DNA of 64,000 bases from Glycomyces amatae (GTDB lineage: Bacteria; Actinomycetota; Actinomycetes; Mycobacteriales; Micromonosporaceae): the NCBI RefSeq assembly GCF_020991375.1, contig NZ_JAJLQZ010000004.1:248001-312000 (forward strand), read 5' to 3'. Shown one piece after another: positions 58,014 to 64,000 of the stretch. Each line of letters opens with the position of its first letter. Position 1 is the stretch's first letter. A program made the position numbers and the translations under genes. Under the pieces are notes generated by a model. It did no database searches and was not told the origin of the DNA. It worked only from the letters and a program-made list of their open reading frames with translations.

Positions 58014-58069
58014 CCTTGTCGCCCTCCTGTCTGCGGGCACGCGTGCCGAGGCTTTGGCAGAATCGGGTC

Positions 58070-59005
58070 GTGAAGTTCCCAGACCTGGGGGCCTGGTGGG
58101 ACCGCGTGCTCCTGGCGGCCCGGAAGCGGTCCAACCTGGTGGACCACACGTGGCGCGCCCAGGAGCGCTACTTCGAGGTCCACGGCGGCCAGCTGGCCGC
58201 CGCGATCTCCTACTACGCGTTCTTCGCGGCGTTCTCCATGTCGCTCCTGGCGCTGGCGATCTTCGGCTACCTGCTCAACGTGCCCGAGGTGTACGACTCG
58301 GTCGAGACGTGGCTCGAGACGAACCTGCCGGTCATCGACATCGGGGTCCTGGAGGACTCGCGCGGGTCGGTGACGGTCTTCGCGGCCGTCGCGCTCGTGG
58401 TCGCCGGGGTCGCCTGGGTCCAGTCGGTGCGCGCGGCCATCCGGCAGGTGTGGGCCATCGAGGCGCAGCCGGGCAACCCGTTCCTGCGCTGGGGCATCGA
58501 CCTGCTCATCCTCATCGGCCTCTCGCTGCTGGTGCTGGTCACCATCGGCGCGACCGCCGGCGCCGAGGTGGTCCTGGCCTGGCTCGAGCTCGACGAGGTC
58601 ACCGGGAACCCGGCCCTGCTCGTGCGGGGCGTCTCGGTCGTGGTGGGCCTCATCGCGAACGCGGTCCTGGCCACGGTGCTCCTCCAGGCCCTGCCGCGGG
58701 TCGTGATGCCGCTGCGGCGGGTCTTCTGGGCGTCGCTGGCGGTCGCGATCGGCATGGAGGCCCTCAAGACCGTCGGCCGCATCTACGTCCTCCACGTCTC
58801 CGACCGGCCCGCCTACCAGGCGGTGACGACCGCCGTCGGCCTGCTGGTGTTCCTCTACATCTTCAACGTGATGCTGCTGCTGGCCGCGGCCTGGACCGCG
58901 ACCTCCCTGCGCGGCAGGGCGATCGACCTGTACGAGCGCGCGGCGATCCCCAACGGCATCGGCCGGCTCTTCAAGCCCGACCGGGGCGAGGAGGCGTCGA
59001 AGTGA
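58070..59005 (+). CDS. YihY/virulence factor BrkB family membrane protein
   Basis: A 311-residue protein with six predicted membrane segments. The family core HGGQLAAAISYYAFFAAFSM (near 40-59) is preceded by the usual amphipathic W-x-x-x-x-Y-F region. Later spans include TVFAAVALVVAGVAWVQSVR, GIDLLILIGLSLLVLVTIGA and TTAVGLLVFLYIFNVMLLLA, the last with the characteristic final F-x-Y-x-x-x-x. Its biochemical function is unknown (it was once called RNase BN by mistake). The GTG start excludes an upstream extension that overlaps the antitoxin gene. Confidence 0.92.
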   Translation: MKFPDLGAWWDRVLLAARKRSNLVDHTWRAQERYFEVHGGQLAAAISYYAFFAAFSMSLLALAIFGYLLNVPEVYDSVETWLETNLPVIDIGVLEDSRGSVTVFAAVALVVAGVAWVQSVRAAIRQVWAIEAQPGNPFLRWGIDLLILIGLSLLVLVTIGATAGAEVVLAWLELDEVTGNPALLVRGVSVVVGLIANAVLATVLLQALPRVVMPLRRVFWASLAVAIGMEALKTVGRIYVLHVSDRPAYQAVTTAVGLLVFLYIFNVMLLLAAAWTATSLRGRAIDLYERAAIPNGIGRLFKPDRGEEASK

Positions 59006-59016
59006 GTGGACGTGAA

Positions 59017-59045
59017 GCGGCCCGGGCGCTCTGCGCCCGGGCCGC
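59017..59045. terminator. Bidirectional terminator between YihY and the pectin-degrading enzyme
   Basis: GCGGCCCGGGCGC-TCT-GCGCCCGGGCCGC, a perfect 13-bp stem with a 3-base loop, lies between two convergent stop codons. Confidence 0.85.
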
Positions 59046-59066
59046 CGTTCCCTATGGAGTTCTCGG

Positions 59067-62000
59067 TCAGGAGACCACGCAGACCTGGCCGTTCAGGAGG
59101 AACATGCCCGGGTCGTGCGGGTCGCCGGTGCCCTGGAAGCCGATCTGCTTCGTCCGGCCGGGCCCCAGCGGGAAGTTCCAGAACGCCGGGTCCGCGGCCA
59201 TCGCGTCCCCGTCGACCGCGATCTCGCCGCCCCAGTCGACCACGACCGACTCGACGCCGCCGGACCTCCACCGGAGGTCCCACTCGCCGATCGCGTCGTC
59301 ACCGGTGTTGGTGACCTTGACCTGGACCACGAAGCCCGAGCCCCAGTCCGCGACCACGTCGTAGTCGACCTCGCACGAGGCGGCCGCGTACGGCGCGGCC
59401 GCCGCGTCCCGGGTGGACTCGGCCGCGATCGGGCGCCACCGGGGCGCCTCCGAGCCGAAGCCGAGGAAGAAGCTCGGCCACGGCGGCTGGTTGTACGAGG
59501 TGTTCTGCCACGCGACCGCGAGGCGGTACTGCGGGTCCTGCATCAGCGTCGGGATCGAGTGCTCGGTCTCGATCACGGTGGTGAAGATCCGCACCCCGTC
59601 GTTCGACTCCTTGCGCAGGATCACCTCCTCGCGCCAGTCGCCCATGAGGTCGGCGGTCAGGACCGGGTTGCCCTTGGTGCCGTTGTTCGTCTGGACCCCT
59701 TCGGGCGTGAAGACCTCCTCCTGGGTGCCCGTCTCGGGGTCCCACTCGGCGATGAACGGGCGGATCGGGACGTAGTTCGGCTCGTCGAACTCGTGGTCGA
59801 GGATCTCGCGGCCGAGGTCGCCGTCCCACCAGACCATGAAGTTCGCCGAGGGGATCGTGTTCCCGATGAGGGTGCCGTCGGCGGCGCGCAGCTCCCCTTC
59901 GCGGGAGTCCCACGCGCCGGTGGCGCTGACCGCCCAGCACTCCGCCCCCGGGTAGGCCGGGTCGATGTCGCCGCACGTGCCGCGGCCGGTGTCGCGCGTG
60001 CCCGGGATGGACCAGAGCACCTCGCCGGTCTCGGCGTCGCGGAACGCGGCGGCCCGGTTCCCCGAGGCGCCCATGCTCTCGAACGGGCTGAACACCTCCA
60101 GTCCCTCGCGGGACGGGTCGAGGTCCGAGACGTGCAGCGCGTCGCCGTGGCCCAGGCCCGCCGACTGGAGGACCGTGCCGTCGTCGTTGAGCGTCAGCGA
60201 CCCGTACACGATCTCGTCGCGCCCGTCGGCGTCCACATCGGCCACCGACATGTTGTGGTTGCCCTGGCCCGCGTACTGCGCGCCCCACTCGGTGGAGCGG
60301 AAGGACCAGCGCTCCGACAGCGACCCGCCGTCGAAGTCCCAGGCGGTGAGCTCCATCTTGGTGTAGATGCCGCGGGCGGTCACCAGCGACGGCGTGTTCC
60401 CGTCGAGGTAGGCCACCGCCGCCATGAGGCGGTCGACGCGGTTGCCGTAGCCGTCGCCCCAGTCGGCCGCCTCGCCGCGGTCGGGCTGGTAGGCGACCGA
60501 GTCGACCGCCGCGCCCGTCTCGCCGTCGAAGACCGTCAGGAACTCGGGGCCGGTCAGGATGTACCCGCCGTCGTTGCGGTGGTCGGCGTCGGCGTCGCCG
60601 ATCGCGTTCCCCGCGCCGTCCACCGTGCCGTCGGCGGTCTTCAGCGCCACCTCGGCCCTGCCGTCGCCGTCCATGTCGTAGGCGGTCAGGGTGGTGTAGT
60701 GCGCCCCGGCGCGGATGTTCACGCCCAGGTCGATGCGCCACAGGCGCTCGCCTTCGAGGGTGTACGCGTCGACGTAGACGTTCCCGGTGTGGCCGCTCTT
60801 GGAGTTGTCCTTCTGGTTGGACGGGTCCCACTTCTGGATCAGCTCGTAGACGCCGTCGCCGTCGAGGTCGGCGGTGGTCGCGTCGCCGGGGCTGTAGGTG
60901 TAGGCGACGCCGTCGGGCGTGGTCCCGCCCTCGGGGCGGTCCATGTCCACGTCGACGTACTGCTCGCCGAGCACGGTGAACGCGTCGGTGTAGCCGGTCT
61001 CCACGCCGTCCTCGACGGTGGCGATCCAGTACGTCGAGTTCGGCGTGCCCCCGGTGTCGGTGAGGTTGGTGGTCGCGGTCGGCTCCCGGGTGAGGAGCGC
61101 GCCGTCGCGGTAGACGTTGAACGCCAGGTCGGCGCCGTCGGTGGCGAGGCTGCGCCAGCCGACGTAGACCCCGTCCCCGACGGCGACGGCCACCGGCGCG
61201 CGGTCGAGGTCCTCGACCGCGGCCGCGCAGTCGGCGCACGGCTCGTCGGGGCCCTCGCCCCCCGAGTCGGGCACGTCGCCGACGCGGGTGAGCTCCAGGC
61301 CGTTGAGGTGCCCGGTCTGGCCCGAGACGTTCACATTGAGTTGCCCGTCCTCGACGATGACGCCCTCGAAGTCCTTGACGAGGACCGACCGGGAGCCGGC
61401 GTTGGCCGCCCCGAAGTCGACGCCCTCGAACTCGAGGTTCGAGCGGGCCGAGCCGACGTAGTCGCCGACCGAGACGCGCGCGGTGTACAGGCCGTCGGCC
61501 AGGTCCACCGCGAAGTCGTAGCCGCCGCCGAACCAGGCCACGAAGTCGCGGCCCACCGGGTCGTCGTCGCCGCCGCGGTCGCGGTCGATGGCGCTGCTCA
61601 TGTCGGTGGTGAAGCCGTAGCCGAGCTCGGCGGTGTAGGCGGTGCCGCGATTGACCTCGGTGTAGCCCTCGGCGACGACCTGGGAGGCCGGGCCGAAGTC
61701 GAACTTGAAGCCGGCGCTGGCGGTCGTCACCTGGAGGGGCGCGGACCGCTCCGACTCGCCCCTGCCGTTGACGGCGGCGACGGCGAACTCGTAGGCGGTC
61801 TCCTCGGCGAGGCCGGCGACGCGGCCGACGCCGACGGTGGCGGTGGTGCCCAGGCGCCACTCGCCGCCCGTCTCGCGCACGTAGACGCGGTAGACGTCGG
61901 CGTCCTCCTGGTCGGTCCAGTTGAGGGTGACGCTGGCGTTGGACACGGTCGCGGCGGTGAGCCCGGTCGGCGCGGCCGGGACCTCGTCCGGGGGCGCGAC

Positions 62001-62801
62001 GTCGACCACGTGCTCGGACAGCGGGAGTCCGAGGGTCGCGGTCTCCTCGGCGACCAGGCGGGCCATCTGGATGGCGCCGTACTCCTGGAAGTGGGTGTCG
62101 TCGGTGGTCCCGTTGGGGCGGTTCGGGTAGACCCCGGCCGGGACGTGGAGGAACACCGACTCGGCGGCTTCGGGGCCGATCTCGTTCAGGTAGGCGCGCG
62201 AGGAGGCCGAGAGGTCGACCATCGCGACGCCGGTCTCCTCGTGCAGCTCGTGGACCTTCTCCACGTATTCGGGGAAGGAGACGTTGAACTCGCCGGTGTC
62301 GGCGTCGAAGCTGCGGCGCGACACGGGGGTCACGAGGACGGGCACGGCGCCCTTCTCGATCGCGCCCGCGATGTAGTGGTCGCGCAGGTACGTCTTGTAG
62401 TCGTCGGGCGAGGTGTAGCGCTCGGGGACCGAGGCGGTGGCGTCGTTGTGCCCGAACTGGACGAACAGGTAGTCGCCCGGCTGGATGACGTCGAGGATCG
62501 CGTCGAGGCGGCCCTGCTCGACGAAGGAGCGCGAGGAGCGCCCGCCGATCGCGTGGTTGGCGATCGTGACCTCGTCGTCGAAGTAGCGGTCGATGACCTG
62601 CCCCCAGCCGGCCTGCGGCTCGTAGTAGGGGTCGTAGGTCTGGACGGTGGAGTCGGAGGCGAGGTAGACGGTGACGCCGTCCTCGTCCTGGGCTTGGGAG
62701 GGGGCGCCGGTGGCGAGGACGCCCGCGAGCGCGGTCGCCCCGGCCGCGAGCACCGCGAGGGTGCGGCGCCACCGACGGCGTGGAGGAGTCATGGGCCTCA
62801 T
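59067..62801 (-). CDS. Secreted rhamnogalacturonan acetylesterase-lyase fusion with carbohydrate-binding modules
   Basis: About 1244 residues; order approximate. A signal peptide (RRWRRTLAVLAAGATALAGV ... SQAQ) leads to a GDSL/SGNH esterase at 45-265: VTVYLASDSTVQTYDP block I, FVQFGHNDAT block III and TTDDTHFQEYGA with the catalytic Asp-His, as in rhamnogalacturonan acetylesterases. FN3 follows (about 280-365), then a malectin-like beta domain (about 368-508, FKFDFGPASQVVAEGYTEVN), a family 11 rhamnogalacturonan lyase (about 540-1140, with calcium-type DMDGDGRAEVAL and DVDADGRDEIVYG), and a C-terminal CBM2 (about 1148-1244, Cys at both ends). It should deacetylate and cleave pectin rhamnogalacturonan I. 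ATG 62801 has GGAAG upstream; GTG 62807 is possible. LacI-type operators lie just upstream. Confidence 0.92.
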   Translation of the reverse strand: MRPMTPPRRRWRRTLAVLAAGATALAGVLATGAPSQAQDEDGVTVYLASDSTVQTYDPYYEPQAGWGQVIDRYFDDEVTIANHAIGGRSSRSFVEQGRLDAILDVIQPGDYLFVQFGHNDATASVPERYTSPDDYKTYLRDHYIAGAIEKGAVPVLVTPVSRRSFDADTGEFNVSFPEYVEKVHELHEETGVAMVDLSASSRAYLNEIGPEAAESVFLHVPAGVYPNRPNGTTDDTHFQEYGAIQMARLVAEETATLGLPLSEHVVDVAPPDEVPAAPTGLTAATVSNASVTLNWTDQEDADVYRVYVRETGGEWRLGTTATVGVGRVAGLAEETAYEFAVAAVNGRGESERSAPLQVTTASAGFKFDFGPASQVVAEGYTEVNRGTAYTAELGYGFTTDMSSAIDRDRGGDDDPVGRDFVAWFGGGYDFAVDLADGLYTARVSVGDYVGSARSNLEFEGVDFGAANAGSRSVLVKDFEGVIVEDGQLNVNVSGQTGHLNGLELTRVGDVPDSGGEGPDEPCADCAAAVEDLDRAPVAVAVGDGVYVGWRSLATDGADLAFNVYRDGALLTREPTATTNLTDTGGTPNSTYWIATVEDGVETGYTDAFTVLGEQYVDVDMDRPEGGTTPDGVAYTYSPGDATTADLDGDGVYELIQKWDPSNQKDNSKSGHTGNVYVDAYTLEGERLWRIDLGVNIRAGAHYTTLTAYDMDGDGRAEVALKTADGTVDGAGNAIGDADADHRNDGGYILTGPEFLTVFDGETGAAVDSVAYQPDRGEAADWGDGYGNRVDRLMAAVAYLDGNTPSLVTARGIYTKMELTAWDFDGGSLSERWSFRSTEWGAQYAGQGNHNMSVADVDADGRDEIVYGSLTLNDDGTVLQSAGLGHGDALHVSDLDPSREGLEVFSPFESMGASGNRAAAFRDAETGEVLWSIPGTRDTGRGTCGDIDPAYPGAECWAVSATGAWDSREGELRAADGTLIGNTIPSANFMVWWDGDLGREILDHEFDEPNYVPIRPFIAEWDPETGTQEEVFTPEGVQTNNGTKGNPVLTADLMGDWREEVILRKESNDGVRIFTTVIETEHSIPTLMQDPQYRLAVAWQNTSYNQPPWPSFFLGFGSEAPRWRPIAAESTRDAAAAPYAAASCEVDYDVVADWGSGFVVQVKVTNTGDDAIGEWDLRWRSGGVESVVVDWGGEIAVDGDAMAADPAFWNFPLGPGRTKQIGFQGTGDPHDPGMFLLNGQVCVVS

Positions 62802-62846
62802 GTTCACTTCCGGTGAGGAGGAGGGGGCTTGCGCGACAAGCGGGAG

Positions 62847-62891
62847 TGAATCGTTTCAATTCTGCGGCCGATTGTTGGGCAAGCGTTTACT
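62847..62891. promoter_or_regulatory. LacI-family operator sites upstream of the pectin enzyme
   Basis: TGAATCGTTTCA (62847-62858) matches the TGAA-n-CG-n-TTCA pattern of LacI-family regulators. A second half-conserved site AGCGTTTACT lies at 62882-62891. Both are within 100 bp of the start codon of the rhamnogalacturonan enzyme, so pectin-sugar induction by a LacI protein encoded elsewhere is likely. Confidence 0.65.
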
Positions 62892-62946
62892 AACAAGGGG
62901 ACGGTACCGATCCGACCGCGGAAAGTCAATACATGTCGATGTCTGG

Positions 62947-64000
62947 TCAGTCGGGCAGCAGCGGGGCGAGCCGCTCCGCCGCGGCCTCCAGGTCGATGCC
63001 CTGCCCGGCGACCCAGTCGTCGTCGAAGTAGGTGGCGCCGTAGCGCGCCCCCGAGTCGCACAGCAGCGTGACGACGCTCCCGCCCTCCCCGCGCCCGCGC
63101 ATCTCCGCGATGAGCAGGAGGGCCGCGACGAGGTTGGTCCCGGTCGAGCCGCCCAGGCGCCGCCCGAGCCGCTCGGAGGCCCAGCGCAGGCACGCGATCG
63201 ACTCGGCGTCGTCCACGCGGACCATCCGGTCCACCAGGGACGGGACGAACGAGGGCTCCACCCGGGGCCGCCCGATCCCCTCGATGCGCGAGCCGTCCGC
63301 GGTCGCCTCCGGGTCGCCGTCGCGCCAACCGGCGAAGAACGCCGAGTGCTCGGGGTCGACCACGCACAGGTTCGTGGCGTGCCTGCGGTAGCGCACGTAG
63401 CGGCCGATGGTCGCCGAGGTGCCGCCGGTGCCCGCGCCGACCACGACCCAGGCCGGGACGGGGTGGCGCTCGAGCCGCATCTGCTCGAACACCGACTCGG
63501 CGATGTTGTTGTTGCCGCGCCAGTCCGTGGCCCGCTCGGCGTAGGTGAACTGGTCCATGAAGTGGCCGCCGGTCGCCGCCGCGAGCCGCTCGGCCTCGGC
63601 GCAGACGCCGGCCGCGTCGCGCACCAGGTGCGCCTTGCCGCCGTAGCGCTCGATCTCGGCGATCTTCGAACGGCTGGTCGACTCCGGCATGACCGCGGTG
63701 AACGGCAGCCCGAGCATCCGCGCGAAGTACGCCTCGCTCACGGCGGTCGAGCCGCTGGAGGCCTCGATGACCGGCGTGCCCTCGTCGATCCAGCCGTTGC
63801 AGATCGCGTAGAGGAACAGCGAGCGCGCGAGCCGGTGCTTGAGCGAGCCGGTCGGATGGGTGGACTCGTCCTTCAAGTAGAGGTCCACACTCCACTCCGG
63901 CGGCAGGGGGAACGGCAGCAGGTGCGTGTCGGCCGAGCGGTTCGCGTCGGCCTCCACTGTGGTGATGGCCCAGTCGGTCCAGCGCCGGTCCCGGGTGCGG
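62947..64000 (-). CDS. PLP-dependent cysteine synthase family protein, N-terminus outside window
   Basis: The frame is open to the right edge, with [20 protein letters not shown] preceding the conserved [13 protein letters not shown], so the start is probably beyond the window. About 350 residues are visible. Fold-type II PLP motifs are [20 protein letters not shown] (Lys in SLKH is the Schiff base), [20 protein letters not shown] (phosphate-binding substrate loop) and [20 protein letters not shown] (Gly-rich PLP phosphate loop). The product resembles cysteine synthase/cystathionine beta-synthase paralogues of actinobacteria whose substrate is unproven. It is upstream of, and on the same strand as, the pectin enzyme, but separate LacI sites argue against one operon. 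Confidence 0.9.
   Translation of the reverse strand, partial: RTRDRRWTDWAITTVEADANRSADTHLLPFPLPPEWSVDLYLKDESTHPTGSLKHRLARSLFLYAICNGWIDEGTPVIEASSGSTAVSEAYFARMLGLPFTAVMPESTSRSKIAEIERYGGKAHLVRDAAGVCAEAERLAAATGGHFMDQFTYAERATDWRGNNNIAESVFEQMRLERHPVPAWVVVGAGTGGTSATIGRYVRYRRHATNLCVVDPEHSAFFAGWRDGDPEATADGSRIEGIGRPRVEPSFVPSLVDRMVRVDDAESIACLRWASERLGRRLGGSTGTNLVAALLLIAEMRGRGEGGSVVTLLCDSGARYGATYFDDDWVAGQGIDLEAAAERLAPLLPD

Overview
The window is chromosomal DNA of a high-GC actinobacterium. Third codon positions are almost always G or C, GTG and TTG starts are common, and the gene families are typically actinobacterial: YhgE/Pip with an ABC ATPase, DyP peroxidase with a PCuAC copper chaperone, and a SigE-type sigma factor with a membrane partner. 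The family mix would fit Glycomycetales or Micromonosporales, but nothing here fixes the genus.

Layout. (1) 1-6.6 kb: an S9 peptidase cut by the window edge, an ABC ATPase/YhgE pair, a divergent TetR/VOC pair with a GTAC-rich operator, and a GH27 alpha-galactosidase. (2) 6.9-34.2 kb: a composite genomic island beginning at an intact tRNA-Phe(GAA). Three further tRNA 3'-half sequences (9.92, 26.92 and 34.12 kb) divide it into blocks. Block A holds a DUF234-type ATPase. Block B holds two regulator/enzyme or regulator/transporter pairs and a conflict cluster: an SF2 helicase with a nuclease-like tail, an HTH protein, a SEFIR protein, a trypsin-STAND-TPR protein and a trypco2 partner. Three copies of a small hairpin-plus-HTH unit lie among them. 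Block C is an arsenic-resistance locus (ArsC, Acr3, three ArsR, two flavin enzymes, one MFS exporter). (3) 34.2-41.8 kb: MarR/VOC/YdeI, a truncated ABC ATPase, a secreted serine hydrolase, and an ABC exporter next to a membrane-anchored LuxR regulator. (4) 41.9-47.4 kb: a cluster of copper and cell-envelope redox genes (two paralogous membrane proteins, a DsbA-like protein, a PCuAC lipoprotein, a Tat-exported DyP peroxidase, DUF2231). It is interrupted at 46.08-46.29 kb by poly-C/poly-A sequence that looks like an assembly artefact. (5) 47.4-64 kb: MarC, sigma factor and partner, PH-domain protein, TrmH methyltransferase, acetoacetate-CoA ligase, MFS, FadR-type GntR, Rrf2, a CopG/VapC toxin-antitoxin pair, YihY, a large secreted rhamnogalacturonan esterase-lyase fusion with LacI-type operators, and a PLP-dependent cysteine-synthase-like enzyme that runs off the right edge.

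The main biological interest is the island. Its repeated tRNA-derived junctions, a duplicated downstream gene in several states of decay, and dense defence-type genes suggest repeated insertion at one tRNA locus. No integrase, transposase or CRISPR array was found. All functional calls rest on reading motifs and family resemblance; no database search was possible.
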